Under the pieces are notes generated by a model. The model saw only the letters and a program-made list of their open reading frames with translations. It searched no databases and was not told the origin of the DNA. The position numbers were made by a program, and so were the translations under genes. From an uncultured Lentibacter sp. (GTDB lineage Bacteria > Pseudomonadota > Alphaproteobacteria > Rhodobacterales > Rhodobacteraceae), in assembly GCF_937123735.1 (NCBI RefSeq), contig NZ_CAKZKL010000024.1, positions 1 through 64,000 of the forward strand: a stretch of DNA of 64,000 nt, written 5' to 3'. Each line of letters starts with the position of its first letter. The first letter of the stretch is position 1. This document shows positions 25,582 through 36,445 of this stretch, in pieces.

Positions 25582-26964
25582 CTACATCCTCTGAAACGCG
25601 GGCGAAGCAAAAATCAGCCCCACACCGGTGCGCCTGTCTTCGGCGGCATTGGCCGCAAAGCCCACAGCCTCGGGCGCGCGGTTGCCCAGCGCCCCTGTGA
25701 GTAGAGCGCGCGGATCGGGCAGTTCGCCCAAGGCCTGCGGCGCGTTCATTGCCCAATCCACCCGCGCGGCAAAGCGCTGCGGCGTGATCCATGCGCTGTC
25801 CGCCTCAGGCCAGCCATCCGGCCCCAGCGGCTCCTCCCACGTCTGCCCCATCAGGCGCATCGGCGTGGCAAAAGTGTTGCGGATCTTGCGCCAGTCCCTG
25901 AACGCCTCGATCTCCTGAGGCAGCGCCAGCGCGCGCAGGGCCGATCCCATGAAATCTATCGGCTGTTTCACATTGCCCGGCTCGGGCGCCCAGGCGGCGG
26001 GGTGCTCCAGCATGGCGCGTGTCATCTCGCCCAGATGCCCGCCGCTGGCCAGATAGCGCGCTTCCATCGCCGCCACGAGCGCAGGCTCGGGGCTGTCGGA
26101 GATAAAATGCACCGCCATCTTGCGCGCCAGATGCCGCGCCGTGGCCGGATGCAGCGCAAGATCGGTGAGCGCGGCATGCACATCGGCCAGCGTGGCGTCG
26201 CCCCCGCCGTAGCGCTTGCCCAACACGGTCTCCGCACCCGGCTCGGCATAATCGGGCCTGAAGCCAAAAACGCCCTCTTGATCATAGGTGAGGCCGGTGA
26301 GCAGCTCGGCCAGCTCGGTCACATCGCGCTGGCTGTAGCCCGCCTCAACCCCCAGCGTGTGCAGCTCCAAAAGCTCGCGCGCGAGGTTCTCGTTCAGCCC
26401 CTTGGGTTTCTTGGCGCGCAGCCCTTCGGCACTTGTCGGGCCGATGGAGGCCTTCTGGTCAAGATATTGCAACAGAGCGGGCTGGGCCGTGACCGCCTTG
26501 AGCATATCGGCGAAATACCCCGCCACATGCGGGCGGATCGCGCTTTCGACATAAGGCGAGGTGGCGCGGCGCATGACAGAGACCTTGCCGCGTGCGGTGA
26601 AATGATCGCCCCAGAAAAACGCCAGCCGCTCGCGCAGCCCGTCCTGCGTATGGGCCCGGCGCTGGAGCGCCTGCCAGAGCCAGAGCTGCTGCGCCTTACG
26701 CGCCTTACGCTTCTGCGCGCTGATCTTCTGGGTGGCCTTGTCAGCTTCCTCGGAGCCACGGTTGGCGCGGCGAATTTTCCAAAGCGCGGTCACACGGGCA
26801 ATGCGCTTGGCGAAGTCCTCGAAGCTCTCGATCCTGTAGCGCTGCGCCATCACGTCAGGTCCGGCAAGGCGGCGCATCATATCGTCCACATCGCGTGGCC
26901 CCCGCAAGCGGGGGGAAAGACCGGTGCCAAAGCGGATTTCGGCGATTTCACGGGTAAACGACAC
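25582..26964 (-). CDS. DUF1800 family protein, partner of the DUF1501 protein
   Basis: I choose the GTG at 26964, which has GGAG eight bases upstream and gives the usual opening SFTREIAEIRFGTGLSPR; product length 460. Family marks are RERLAFFWGDHFT, NENLARELLELHTLGVEAGYSQRDVTELAELLTG and PIDFMGSALRAL. The ELHT(L/M)G segment is diagnostic. Its biochemical role is unknown; it is almost always adjacent to DUF1501. Residues 80-110 are very basic and may form a coiled coil. Confidence 0.9.
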   Translation of the reverse strand: MSFTREIAEIRFGTGLSPRLRGPRDVDDMMRRLAGPDVMAQRYRIESFEDFAKRIARVTALWKIRRANRGSEEADKATQKISAQKRKARKAQQLWLWQALQRRAHTQDGLRERLAFFWGDHFTARGKVSVMRRATSPYVESAIRPHVAGYFADMLKAVTAQPALLQYLDQKASIGPTSAEGLRAKKPKGLNENLARELLELHTLGVEAGYSQRDVTELAELLTGLTYDQEGVFGFRPDYAEPGAETVLGKRYGGGDATLADVHAALTDLALHPATARHLARKMAVHFISDSPEPALVAAMEARYLASGGHLGEMTRAMLEHPAAWAPEPGNVKQPIDFMGSALRALALPQEIEAFRDWRKIRNTFATPMRLMGQTWEEPLGPDGWPEADSAWITPQRFAARVDWAMNAPQALGELPDPRALLTGALGNRAPEAVGFAANAAEDRRTGVGLIFASPAFQRM

Positions 26965-27065
26965 AAGAAGCACTCCGGATTTGCGCTCAGGATAGCACAA
27001 AGACGGCGCGGCGCGAGGGCTTCATCGCGCGGGTTTTAAAGATCGGCAAAGGCGCGCTTGCAGGT

Positions 27066-27148
27066 TTCGAATGGCACTGCGTGCCATCCGACAAATGCGA
27101 GGGGCTTTGCCCCTCGCGCTCCCCAGGATATTTAGAGCAATAAGAAAG
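27066..27148 (+). repeat. Modular extragenic hairpin element, copy 3
   Basis: TTCGAA, stem ATGGCA / TGCCAT around CTGCG, TCCGA, a single GCGAGGGGC / GCCCCTCGC hairpin (27098-27118), then CCCCAGGATATTTAGAG and AATAAGAAAG. It lies between the 3' end of aspS and the DUF1800 gene, both on the minus strand. The first stem shares almost no bases with copies 1 and 2 yet pairs. Confidence 0.75.
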
Positions 27149-27154
27149 CGCAGG

Positions 27155-28930
27155 TTAGTCTTGCGGGATGACGCGCAGGTTGAGTTCCATGAGCTGTTCG
27201 GCCAGTGGCTCGCTTGGTGCGTTCATCATCAGGTCTTCCGCGCGCTGGTTCATCGGGAACATGATGACCTCGCGGATGTTCTGCTCTTCGGCCAGCAGCA
27301 TCACCATACGGTCGATGCCCGCCGCGCAGCCGCCGTGGGGCGGTGCGCCATATTGGAAGGCGTTGACCATGCCACCGAAGCGCTTTTCGACTTCGTCTTT
27401 GCCATAACCCGCAATCTCAAAGGCCTTGAACATGATCTCGGGCTTGTGGTTGCGGATTGCGCCAGAGACCAGCTCGTAGCCGTTGCAGGCCAGATCATAC
27501 TGGTAGCCAAGCACCTTGAGCGGATCGCCATTGAGCGCCTCCAGCCCGCCTTGGGGCATGGAGAACGGGTTGTGCTCAAAGTCGATCTTGCCGCTTTCTT
27601 CGTCTTTTTCGTAGATCGGGAAATCGACGATCCAGCAGAAGGCGAAGCGGTCTTTGTCCGTCAGACCCAGCTCTTCGCCGATGACATTGCGCGCGCGCCC
27701 TGCCACGCTTTCAAAGGCTTTGGGCTTGCCGCCAAGGAAGAAGGCCGCATCGCCCACACCGAGGCCAAGCTGTTGGCGGATCGCCTCGGTGCGCTCGGGG
27801 CCGATGTTCTTGGCCAAGGGGCCTGCGGCTTCCATGCCGTCTCCCTGATCGCGCCAGAAGATATAGCCCATGCCGGGCAGGCCTTCTTTTTGGGCAAAGG
27901 CGTTCATGCGGTCGCAGAACTTGCGGCTGCCGCCTGTGGGCGCGGGGATGGCGCGCACCTCTGTGCCCTCCTGCTCCAGAAGCTTGGCAAAAATCGCGAA
28001 GCCCGAGCCGCGGAAATGCTCGGAACAATCCTGCATCTTGATCGGGTTGCGCAAATCGGGCTTGTCCGAGCCATACCAGAGCGCCGCATCGCGGTAGCTG
28101 ATCTGGGGCCATTCGCTGTCAACCTTCTTGCCGCCGCCGAACTCTTCAAATACGCCCTGCATCACCGGCTGGATGGTATCGAATACATCCTGCTGCTCCA
28201 CGAAGCTCATCTCGAGGTCGAGCTGGTAGAAGTCGGTGGGCGAGCGGTCAGCGCGCGGGTCTTCATCGCGGAAGCACGGCGCGATCTGGAAATATTTGTC
28301 AAAGCCCGACACCATGATGAGCTGTTTGAACTGCTGTGGCGCTTGCGGCAGCGCATAGAACTTGCCGGGGTGCAAACGGCTTGGCACCAAAAAGTCGCGC
28401 GCGCCCTCGGGGCTGGAGGCCGTGATGATCGGCGTCTGGTATTCGCGAAAGCCCTTGTCCCACATGCGCTTGCGCAGGCTCGCGACAAGATCGGAGCGCA
28501 GGTGCATATTGGCCTGCATCTTATCGCGGCGCAGGTCGAGATAGCGGTAGCGCAGGCGCGTTTCCTCGGGATACTCCTGCTCGCCAAAGACCATCAGCGG
28601 CAGCTCGGCCGCCGCGCCCAGCACTTCCATATCGCGGATGAACACCTCGATCTCGCCCGTGGGCAGCTTGGGGTTCACAAGGCTTGCGTCCCGCGCCTTG
28701 ACCTCGCCGTCAATGCGCACACACCACTCGCTGCGCAGCTTTTCAACCTCGGCAAACACCGGGCTGTCAGGGTCGCACAAAAGCTGCGTCATCCCATAGG
28801 TGTCGCGCAGGTCAATGAACAGAACACCGCCATGGTCGCGGATCCGGTGGACCCAGCCCGAGAGACGAACGGTTTCGCCAACATTGGCTTTGGTCAGATC
28901 AGCGCATGTCTGGCTGCGGTAGGCGTGCAT
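27155..28930 (-). CDS. aspS: Aspartyl-tRNA synthetase
   Basis: A class II synthetase of 591 residues. The N-terminal OB anticodon-binding domain ([20 protein letters not shown]) is followed by the catalytic core with [13 protein letters not shown]-like [23 protein letters not shown] (motif 2) and GIDRMVMLL (motif 3), with the bacterial GAD insertion between about residues 290 and 420. I start at the ATG at 28930, where [12 protein letters not shown] matches family openings. Whether it charges tRNA-Asn as well depends on residues I cannot assign securely. Confidence 0.96.
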   Translation of the reverse strand: MHAYRSQTCADLTKANVGETVRLSGWVHRIRDHGGVLFIDLRDTYGMTQLLCDPDSPVFAEVEKLRSEWCVRIDGEVKARDASLVNPKLPTGEIEVFIRDMEVLGAAAELPLMVFGEQEYPEETRLRYRYLDLRRDKMQANMHLRSDLVASLRKRMWDKGFREYQTPIITASSPEGARDFLVPSRLHPGKFYALPQAPQQFKQLIMVSGFDKYFQIAPCFRDEDPRADRSPTDFYQLDLEMSFVEQQDVFDTIQPVMQGVFEEFGGGKKVDSEWPQISYRDAALWYGSDKPDLRNPIKMQDCSEHFRGSGFAIFAKLLEQEGTEVRAIPAPTGGSRKFCDRMNAFAQKEGLPGMGYIFWRDQGDGMEAAGPLAKNIGPERTEAIRQQLGLGVGDAAFFLGGKPKAFESVAGRARNVIGEELGLTDKDRFAFCWIVDFPIYEKDEESGKIDFEHNPFSMPQGGLEALNGDPLKVLGYQYDLACNGYELVSGAIRNHKPEIMFKAFEIAGYGKDEVEKRFGGMVNAFQYGAPPHGGCAAGIDRMVMLLAEEQNIREVIMFPMNQRAEDLMMNAPSEPLAEQLMELNLRVIPQD

Positions 28931-29096
28931 GGGTCTATCCTTTGAAGGGGCTGTGAAGCGTCGGGGTGATACACATGCCCCGGCGCGAAAAGTCAAGCCA
29001 TGTGGCCCAGAAGACTCAGGCGCACCCTGATTTTCACCACAGCCCTACACCCGCGCGTGCCCCCGTGCCATAGAGGCCCAAAACAGGATCCCAGCC

Positions 29097-30314
29097 ATGA
29101 CCGCCCTGCTTGAGCGTGTTTTCTACCCGGCCCTGGCGCTGCTCTGGATGATGTTTACCCTCTCCAGCCAGTGGCCGCCGTCCCTGTCCGGAAGCGATCT
29201 GCTCTATGCCGCGGGGCGTGCGGTGGCTGAGGGCCGCCCTGAAGACATGTTTGCCGCCCAGATCGAAACATTGGCCGTCTATGCGCCGCTTTGGGGCTAT
29301 CTGTTGGCCCCGCTCAGCGGGCTTGTCTCGGCGGCCAGCTTCGCAAAGGCGCTGTTCTTGGTCCAGATGGGCTTGCTGGCCGGGGCCGTGGGGCTGGCCT
29401 GGAGGCTGGTGCGCCCGCCGCGTCTGAGCTTTCAGACCTGGTGCGCCCTCAGCTTTCTGACTTTGGCCACCAGCCAGGCTGCAATCGGAGCGCTGGCACA
29501 GAACAGCCCGCAGATTACCGGGCTTTTCCTGGTGCTTCTGGCCTTTGAACGCTACCGCACCGGCCGCTTCGCGCTCAGCGGTGCGCTGCTGGCACTGGCC
29601 ACGCTCTTCACGCTCGCGCCGCTGCTGTTTGCGCTGGTCTTTGTGCTTGACCGCAACAAGCACGCCGTGGCGGGGTTTTTGTCTGCGGTGGCTCTCATAT
29701 GGGGGCTGGGAGGGCTGGTGGCCGGTGCGGCACTGCACCAAACCTACTTTGCCCTGCTCGGCGGGCTTGACAGCCTGGTGATCTTGCATGGCCAGAACCA
29801 CGCACCGGAGATGATCCTGTATCACCTGGCCCAGCAGCTTGGGGGCGCACAGGCCGCCGCTCTGGCGCAGGCCGGCGCAAGCCCGCTCACGGTGGCCGAG
29901 CCGCTGTGGCTGGCAAGCCTGATGGCGCTGGCCAAACTCGCGGCCATCGGCGCGCTGGTGCTGATGCGCCCAAGGCTCACCCCGGGCACGGCCATGCCTG
30001 TTCTGCTCATGGCACTGTCGCTGATTGCCAGCCTGTTTGGCCCTGTCAGCTGGAGCGAGAGCTTTCTCATGGCGCTGCTGCTGTTGCCGGCGCTGCTTCA
30101 CATCATGAGCCGCCGGCGGGCCTGGGCCTGGATCATCGCCCTGCTCACCAGCCAAAGCATGGCCACCTACACGGCGCTTGAGAGCGCTCAGATGCCGGGT
30201 CTGTGGCTGGCGCTGCTGGGGGCGGGCGGGTTCTTGGCGCTGCTTTTGGCGGTGCAACTGGCTGTCTTGCGGGCGGTGCGCTTTGAACCACAGGTTCCTG
30301 CGGCGTTTCGCTGA
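29097..30314 (+). CDS. GT87 (DUF2029)-like polytopic membrane protein
   Basis: The 405-residue protein has about ten hydrophobic segments. The loop after the first helix, SLSGSDLLYAAGRAVAEGRPEDMFAAQ (residues 28-54), resembles the acidic catalytic loop of GT-C glycosyltransferases of family 87, which use polyprenyl-phosphate sugars at the outer face of the membrane. The acceptor is unknown and no glycan genes adjoin it. It is transcribed divergently from aspS and upstream of carB. Confidence 0.6.
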   Translation: MTALLERVFYPALALLWMMFTLSSQWPPSLSGSDLLYAAGRAVAEGRPEDMFAAQIETLAVYAPLWGYLLAPLSGLVSAASFAKALFLVQMGLLAGAVGLAWRLVRPPRLSFQTWCALSFLTLATSQAAIGALAQNSPQITGLFLVLLAFERYRTGRFALSGALLALATLFTLAPLLFALVFVLDRNKHAVAGFLSAVALIWGLGGLVAGAALHQTYFALLGGLDSLVILHGQNHAPEMILYHLAQQLGGAQAAALAQAGASPLTVAEPLWLASLMALAKLAAIGALVLMRPRLTPGTAMPVLLMALSLIASLFGPVSWSESFLMALLLLPALLHIMSRRRAWAWIIALLTSQSMATYTALESAQMPGLWLALLGAGGFLALLLAVQLAVLRAVRFEPQVPAAFR

Positions 30315-30426
30315 TAGGGCGTGGCAACTATAGGCTTGCGCCCGCGGCTTCCATAGCTATAACCCACGACAATTTGCGCGCACCTGCCTGCGCGCCCACT
30401 CTGCTGCGAAATATATGGGGGCCCCA

Positions 30427-33400
30427 ATGCCGAAGAGAGACGATATCAAATCGATCATGATCATCGGAGCAGGCCCCATTATCATCGGGCAGGCCTGCGA
30501 ATTTGACTACTCGGGCACACAGGCCTGCAAAGCGCTCAAGGAAGAGGGCTACCGCGTCATTCTGGTGAACTCCAACCCCGCCACGATCATGACCGACCCC
30601 GAGCTGGCCGATGCCACCTATATCGAGCCGATCACGCCTGAAGTTGTCGCCAAGATCATCGAGAAAGAGCGCCCCGACGCGCTTTTGCCCACAATGGGTG
30701 GCCAGACCGGCCTCAACACCTCGCTCGCGCTGGAAGAAATGGGTGTGCTGGAGACATTCGGTGTCGAGATGATCGGCGCCACCCGCGACGCCATTGAAAT
30801 GGCCGAAGATCGCAAGCTCTTCCGCGAAGCGATGGACCGCCTCGGGATCGAAAACCCCAAGGCCACGATTGTGACCGCGCCCAAAAAGGACAACGGCACC
30901 GCAGATCTGGATGCAGGCGTGCAGCTGGCGCTGGCCGAGCTGGAAGAGATCGGCCTGCCCGCCATCATCCGCCCCGCCTTCACCATGGGCGGCACAGGCG
31001 GCGGCGTGGCCTACAACCGCGAAGATTACATCCACTTCTGCCGCTCCGGCATGGATGCCAGCCCCGTCAACCAGATCCTTGTAGACGAGTCGCTTCTGGG
31101 CTGGAAAGAATACGAAATGGAAGTTGTCCGCGACAAAGCCGACAACGCCATCATCGTTTGTAGCATTGAAAACATCGACCCGATGGGGGTTCACACAGGC
31201 GACAGCATCACAGTCGCCCCCGCCCTCACGCTGACAGACAAAGAATACCAGATCATGCGCAACCAGTCGATCGCCGTGCTGCGCGAGATCGGGGTTGAGA
31301 CAGGCGGCTCCAACGTGCAATGGGCCGTGAACCCCGCCGATGGCCGCATGGTCGTGATCGAGATGAACCCGCGTGTGAGCCGCTCTTCTGCGCTGGCGTC
31401 CAAGGCCACGGGCTTCCCCATCGCCAAGATCGCCGCCAAGCTCGCCGTGGGCTACACGCTCGACGAGCTCGACAACGACATCACCAAAGTGACCCCGGCA
31501 AGCTTTGAGCCAAGCATCGACTATGTCGTCACCAAAATCCCGAAATTTGCCTTTGAGAAATTCCCCGGCTCCGAGCCTTACCTCACCACCGCGATGAAAT
31601 CGGTGGGCGAGGTCATGGCCATTGGCCGCACCATCCACGAATCCATGCAAAAAGCGCTGGCCTCCATGGAGTCGGGCCTCACCGGGTTTGATGAAATCGA
31701 GATCGAAGGCGCGCCAGACAAGGCCGCCCTCACCAAGGCCATCAGCCAGCAAACCCCCGACCGGATGCGCACCATCGCCCAAGCCATGCGCCATGGCCTC
31801 ACCAATGAAGACATCCACGCCACAACCATGTTTGACCCTTGGTTCCTTGACCGCATCCGCGAAATCGTCGAGGCAGAAGAGGTCGTGAGGCAGGAAGGTC
31901 TCCCGACTGACGAACAGGGCCTGCGCGCCCTCAAGATGCTCGGCTTCACCGACGCCCGCCTTGGCAAGCTCACAGGCCAAACAGAAAAACAGATCCGCGA
32001 CACCCGCCGCGCCAAGGGGGTGAACGCCGTTTTCAAACGGATCGACACCTGCGCCGCCGAGTTCGAGGCCCAAACGCCCTATATGTATTCAACCTATGAA
32101 GCCCCCATGATGGGCGAAGTCGAATGCGAGGCGCGCCCCAGCGAGCGCAAGAAAGTCGTCATCCTCGGCGGCGGTCCAAACCGGATCGGCCAGGGCATCG
32201 AGTTTGACTATTGCTGCTGCCACGCCTGCTTCGCGCTCGCGGATGTCGGCTATGAGACCATCATGGTCAACTGCAACCCAGAGACAGTTTCAACAGATTA
32301 CGACACCTCCGACCGCCTCTATTTCGAGCCGCTCACCTTTGAACACGTCATGGAGATCCTGAGGGTGGAGCAGGAAAACGGCACGCTGCACGGCGTCATC
32401 GTGCAGTTCGGCGGCCAGACCCCGCTCAAGATCGCTCAGGCGCTCCATGACGAAGGCATCCCGATCCTCGGCACAACCCCCGACGCGATCGACCTCGCCG
32501 AAGACCGCGAGCGCTTTCAGGAGCTCGTGCAACGGCTCGGCCTCAAACAGCCGAAAAACGGCATTGCCTCAACTGATTCCCAAGCTCTTGAAATTGCAGA
32601 AGAAATAGGCTTTCCGCTGGTCATACGCCCCTCCTACGTTCTCGGGGGCCGCGCGATGGAAATCGTGCGCGACATGGCCCAGCTTGAGCGCTACATCTCC
32701 GAGGCCGTGGTTGTCTCGGGCGACAGCCCCGTGCTGCTCGACAGCTACCTCGCCGGCGCCATTGAGCTGGATGTCGACGCGCTCTGTGATGGCACAAAAG
32801 TCCATATCGCCGGCGTGATGGAACATATCGAAGAGGCCGGCGTGCACTCGGGCGATTCGGCCTCCTCCCTGCCGCCCCACTCCCTGCCCGCCGAGATCAT
32901 CACAGAAATCGAAAAGCAAACCGTGCAACTCGCCCTCGCGCTAAAAGTGCGCGGCCTCTGCAACATCCAGTTCGCAGTCAAGGATGGCGAGATCTTCCTC
33001 ATCGAGGTGAACCCGCGCGCCAGCCGCACCGTGCCTTTCGTGGCCAAGGCCACAGACAGCGCCATTGCCTCCATCGCCGCGCGCCTCATGGCCGGTGAAA
33101 CGCTGGATGACTTCAAACACCGTGGCCCCTACCCCAAAGACGCCCGCCCCGGCACCATCAAAAACACCGATCCGATGACCCTGGCCGACCCCAACATGCC
33201 CTGGTTCTCGGTCAAGGAGGTGGTGCTGCCCTTCGCCCGCTTCCCCGGCGTTGATACCATCCTCGGGCCGGAAATGCGCTCTACAGGCGAAGTCATGGGC
33301 TGGGATCGCTCCTTCGCGCTGGCCTTCCTCAAGGCGCAAATGGGCGCAGGAACCGTGCTCCCTTACGAGGGCCGCGTCTTCTTCTCCATCAAGGACACCG

Positions 33401-33756
33401 ACAAAACCAAACAGCTTGTTGAAACCGCCCAGACGCTGGTTGACCTTGGCTTTGCCATCGTCGCCACAGGCGGCACAGCGCGCTTTTTGGAAGAAAACGG
33501 CATCACCTGCGAAGTGGTCAAAAAGGTCTATGAAGGCCGCCCCAATGTGGTCGATATGCTCAAAGACGGGCAGATCCAGCTTCTGATGAACACCACAGAA
33601 GGCGCCGCCGCCGTGGAAGACAGCCGCGAAATCCGCTCTGTCGCGCTCTACGATAGGATCCCCTATTTCACCACAGCCTCCGGCGCACACTCCGCCGCCA
33701 TGGCCATGAAAGCCCGCAGCGAGGGCGACTTCGGGGTGACGAGCCTGCAGGGCTAA
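30427..33756 (+). CDS. carB: Carbamoyl phosphate synthase large subunit
   Basis: CarB makes carbamoyl phosphate from bicarbonate, ammonia and ATP for arginine and pyrimidine synthesis, with CarA supplying ammonia. The 1109-residue protein has the duplicated ATP-grasp architecture: [19 protein letters not shown] near the start and its repeat [19 protein letters not shown] near residue 575, with the C-terminal MGS-like regulatory domain (about 960-1100). I choose ATG 30427 (MPKRDDIKS), the family start, over 30415. The rluA-family gene follows 4 bp downstream; carA is not in the window. Confidence 0.97.
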   Translation: MPKRDDIKSIMIIGAGPIIIGQACEFDYSGTQACKALKEEGYRVILVNSNPATIMTDPELADATYIEPITPEVVAKIIEKERPDALLPTMGGQTGLNTSLALEEMGVLETFGVEMIGATRDAIEMAEDRKLFREAMDRLGIENPKATIVTAPKKDNGTADLDAGVQLALAELEEIGLPAIIRPAFTMGGTGGGVAYNREDYIHFCRSGMDASPVNQILVDESLLGWKEYEMEVVRDKADNAIIVCSIENIDPMGVHTGDSITVAPALTLTDKEYQIMRNQSIAVLREIGVETGGSNVQWAVNPADGRMVVIEMNPRVSRSSALASKATGFPIAKIAAKLAVGYTLDELDNDITKVTPASFEPSIDYVVTKIPKFAFEKFPGSEPYLTTAMKSVGEVMAIGRTIHESMQKALASMESGLTGFDEIEIEGAPDKAALTKAISQQTPDRMRTIAQAMRHGLTNEDIHATTMFDPWFLDRIREIVEAEEVVRQEGLPTDEQGLRALKMLGFTDARLGKLTGQTEKQIRDTRRAKGVNAVFKRIDTCAAEFEAQTPYMYSTYEAPMMGEVECEARPSERKKVVILGGGPNRIGQGIEFDYCCCHACFALADVGYETIMVNCNPETVSTDYDTSDRLYFEPLTFEHVMEILRVEQENGTLHGVIVQFGGQTPLKIAQALHDEGIPILGTTPDAIDLAEDRERFQELVQRLGLKQPKNGIASTDSQALEIAEEIGFPLVIRPSYVLGGRAMEIVRDMAQLERYISEAVVVSGDSPVLLDSYLAGAIELDVDALCDGTKVHIAGVMEHIEEAGVHSGDSASSLPPHSLPAEIITEIEKQTVQLALALKVRGLCNIQFAVKDGEIFLIEVNPRASRTVPFVAKATDSAIASIAARLMAGETLDDFKHRGPYPKDARPGTIKNTDPMTLADPNMPWFSVKEVVLPFARFPGVDTILGPEMRSTGEVMGWDRSFALAFLKAQMGAGTVLPYEGRVFFSIKDTDKTKQLVETAQTLVDLGFAIVATGGTARFLEENGITCEVVKKVYEGRPNVVDMLKDGQIQLLMNTTEGAAAVEDSREIRSVALYDRIPYFTTASGAHSAAMAMKARSEGDFGVTSLQG

Positions 33757-33760
33757 GCCC

Positions 33761-34405
33761 ATGCCGAGCGACTATAACCCGCCCAGTGATCCGCTTGATA
33801 TCATTCACGCGGATCACGAGCTCATCGTGGTAAACAAGCCCTCCGGCCTGCTCTCTGTTCCGGGCAAGGGCGAACATCTGGCCGATTGCCTCATCGCCCG
33901 CGTGCAAGAGGCCTTCCCGACAGCGCTGCTTGTGCACCGCTTGGATCGGGACACATCGGGCGTCATGATCTTCGCCGCCACGCCCCACGCGCAGCGCCAC
34001 CTTGGGCTTCAGTTTGAAAAGCGCCAGACGAAGAAAGCCTATATCGCCCGCGTGCTCGGGCGGCTTGAGCCGAAAGAAGGCACGGTCGATCTGCCCTTGA
34101 TCGTTGATTGGCCCAACAGGCCCCGCCAGATGGTCTGCCACGCGACGGGCAAATCGGCGCAGACCGATTGGAAGGTGCTCAAAGCCACGGAGGAGGAATC
34201 CCGCCTGCGGCTCTTCCCCAAAACAGGCCGCAGCCACCAGCTCCGAGTTCATATGCTGGCCCTCGGCCATCCCATTCTGGGCGACCCGTTCTATTCGGAC
34301 AATCCCGAAGCGCACCCCCGCCTCATGCTCCACGCCGAAGAGCTGCGCCTGCGCCACCCCGACGGCGGCAAAGGCATGCGGTTTTTCGCCAAAGCGCCGT
34401 TTTAG
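33761..34405 (+). CDS. RluA family pseudouridine synthase
   Basis: The 214-residue enzyme isomerises uridine to pseudouridine in RNA. The catalytic motif HRLDRDTSG (Asp62) and the KPSGLLSVPGKGEH and GRSHQLRVHMLALGHPILGDPFY segments place it in the RluA family. It lacks an S4 domain, as RluA itself does, so rRNA/tRNA targets of the RluA type are likely but not certain. It is probably cotranscribed with carB. Confidence 0.9.
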   Translation: MPSDYNPPSDPLDIIHADHELIVVNKPSGLLSVPGKGEHLADCLIARVQEAFPTALLVHRLDRDTSGVMIFAATPHAQRHLGLQFEKRQTKKAYIARVLGRLEPKEGTVDLPLIVDWPNRPRQMVCHATGKSAQTDWKVLKATEEESRLRLFPKTGRSHQLRVHMLALGHPILGDPFYSDNPEAHPRLMLHAEELRLRHPDGGKGMRFFAKAPF

Positions 34406-34908
34406 GGTCCGCTTCTGCTGTGCTTGTGGCGTTTGAGTGGGGGGCCGGATGTCCGCTATGCGGACTTTGCTGTCGTTACCAACGGGGGCAAACGTCAGCC
34501 CCTGGGGTGGCGACCCTAGGGAAATGACAAAGCGATTTATGCCTGCCAAACACATCCTCAGAACGAACAGCACACCTATTTCAGCCAAATCGCCAGCCCG
34601 TGGGAGGGGCTGACGATGCGCGGCGGCCTACGGCCTTGACTCCGCGCACAAACTGCACTGCGGGCTGACTACCGCCATCTGCCACTTCCGCTATGGATCG
34701 TTACACCATGGCCTGAGGCTCTTTCACGCGGGCATTTCGCTCAAGTGCAGAACACCAGACCGCACGCTGCATTAACCGGATTCTGTTAACAGAAATTAAC
34801 GATTGGGGGGTGCACGCATGGTGCACGGGGTGTGCACGCATATCACCCCCCCTTTTTTGGGCCGCCAGCGCGCCGTTAACCCCACCGCGCGCTGGTCGTC
34901 CTTGCGGC
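34406..34908. other. Convergent intergenic region, mostly unexplained
   Basis: The 503 bp between the rluA-family gene and the aldehyde dehydrogenase gene contain no supported gene. Seen: a GTCCGC/GCGGAC hairpin near 34448-34464, clustered TTAAC motifs at 34774-34800 (including TTAA-N6-TTAA, one base short of a CtrA-type spacing), and the GTGCAC array at 34805-34852. Confidence 0.6.
34805..34852. repeat. Second GTGCAC array at 11-bp pitch with GCATATCAC and C run
   Basis: GTGCAC at 34810-34815, 34821-34826 and 34832-34837, again exactly 11 bp apart, followed by GCATATCACCCCCCC as at 1451-1465. In this copy GGGGGGTG at 34805-34812 can also pair with CACCCCCC at 34845-34852, which is followed by six T, so the same DNA could act as a plus-strand terminator. 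Confidence 0.75.
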
Positions 34909-36354
34909 TCAGCCGGCCTCGTTTGACCAGCCCGAAACCGCCTTCACTTCGAGGAAGTCTTCCAACCCCCAAGTGCCGCCCTCGCGCCCGTTGCCCGACT
35001 GTTTCATTCCGCCAAAAGGCGAGCCCGCCCCACGGCCCTGGCCGTTCATTTCAACCATGCCAGAGCGCAGTTGGCGCGCCATCCGGTTGAGCCGTGCACC
35101 GTCTTGGGTCTGCACATAGTTGGTCAGCCCATAGACCGTGTCATTGGCCATCTGCACGGCCTCTTCTTCGGTCTCAAACGCCATGATCGACAGCACAGGC
35201 CCGAAGATTTCCTCGCGCGCAATCGTCATATCCGGCGTCACATCGGCAAAGACCGTCGGGCGCACATAGTAACCCTTGTTCAGCCCCTCAGGCCGCCCCG
35301 TGCCGCCGGCCACAAGCCGCGCGCCCTCGTCAATTCCGGTCTGGATCAGATCCTGAATTTTGCCCCACTGCACCGCATTGACCACGGGGCCAATGTGGCG
35401 GCCTGCCTCACTGGCGGGGCCAACAGAGACCTTGCTGGCAACTTCTGCTGCCATATCAACGGCTTGGTCATAGATTTCGCGCTGCACAAGCATACGGCTT
35501 GGCGCATTGCAGCTCTGGCCGGTGTTGTTCATCATATGCAACACACCGCGCTTCACGGCCTTCTCGTCGGCGTCTGCAAAGATCAGATTCGCGCCCTTCC
35601 CGCCCAGCTCAAGGCTCACGCGCTTGAGCGTATCGGCGGCGGATTTGCTGATCAGCTTGCCCGCCCGCGAGGAGCCGGTGAAGCTCACCATATCCACATC
35701 CTCATGCGCCGTCAGCTGGCTGCCTACGCCCGCGCCATCGCCGTTTACAAGGTTGAAAACACCGGCAGGAAAGCCCGCTTCATGCATCATCTCGGCAAAA
35801 AGCATCGCGTCGAGCGGCGTCTCTTCAGAGGGCTTGAGCACCATGGTGCAGCCCGCAATCGCCGCCGCGCCCACCTTGAGCGTGACCTGGTTCATCGGCC
35901 AGTTCCAGGGCGTGATCAGCGCCGCAACGCCCACGGCCTCATGAATGATACGGTCGTTCGGCGCGTGTTCGCCAAGCGGGCCTTCAAAGGCAAAATTCTT
36001 GGCCGCGCGGATGAAATTGGCCAGATGCCAAGAGCCCGCTCCCACCTGTGAGGACTTCGCCATATCCACCGGCGCCCCCATCTCCTGACTGATGGTCTCG
36101 CCCATCTCGTCGCCCCGGCGGGTGTAGATTTCAAGCAGCTTTTCAACCAGCGCAATCCGCTCTGCAACAGGGGTGGCCATCCAGCCTGGCAATGCGGCCT
36201 TCGCGGCCGCAACGGCCGCGTCCGTGTCCGCCTGCCCACCAAGGGCAATCACTGCAAAGGGCTCTTCCGTCGATGGATCAATAACCTGATAGTCCTTGCC
36301 TTCCAGCGGCTTAACCCACTGGCCGTTGATGTAAAAATCGCGTTTCTCGATCAT
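34909..36354 (-). CDS. Aldehyde dehydrogenase family protein
   Basis: The 481-residue NAD(P)-dependent enzyme has catalytic Cys282 (GQSCNAP), Glu249 (LELGGKGANLIF), Asn151 (TPWNWP) and the nucleotide-binding FTGSSRAGKLI at 225-235. The start at 36354 is supported by GGGAGAAG nine bases upstream; the frame is open far beyond it but only as a shadow of the peroxiredoxin gene. The substrate is unclear from sequence; AldA-like short-chain aldehyde enzymes are closest in feel. Its 5' region is shared with the divergent peroxiredoxin gene. Confidence 0.92.
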   Translation of the reverse strand: MIEKRDFYINGQWVKPLEGKDYQVIDPSTEEPFAVIALGGQADTDAAVAAAKAALPGWMATPVAERIALVEKLLEIYTRRGDEMGETISQEMGAPVDMAKSSQVGAGSWHLANFIRAAKNFAFEGPLGEHAPNDRIIHEAVGVAALITPWNWPMNQVTLKVGAAAIAGCTMVLKPSEETPLDAMLFAEMMHEAGFPAGVFNLVNGDGAGVGSQLTAHEDVDMVSFTGSSRAGKLISKSAADTLKRVSLELGGKGANLIFADADEKAVKRGVLHMMNNTGQSCNAPSRMLVQREIYDQAVDMAAEVASKVSVGPASEAGRHIGPVVNAVQWGKIQDLIQTGIDEGARLVAGGTGRPEGLNKGYYVRPTVFADVTPDMTIAREEIFGPVLSIMAFETEEEAVQMANDTVYGLTNYVQTQDGARLNRMARQLRSGMVEMNGQGRGAGSPFGGMKQSGNGREGGTWGLEDFLEVKAVSGWSNEAG

Positions 36355-36445
36355 CGTTCTTCTCCCAAGAATTTGTGGCACTTTGTCACCCCGCTTCGAT
36401 TGCTGCAAGATGCCCCTTTCACTCCGACGCAACGTGAATATATAC

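Noticed and set aside
34774..34800. CtrA binding site (TTAA-N7-TTAA)
   Set aside because: The closest pair is TTAA-N6-TTAA, one base short, and no cell-cycle gene adjoins it.
34803..35090. Open frame running from the GTGCAC array into the aldehyde dehydrogenase gene
   Set aside because: It is mostly antisense to the dehydrogenase 3' end, low-complexity Pro/Arg, with a start inside the repeat.
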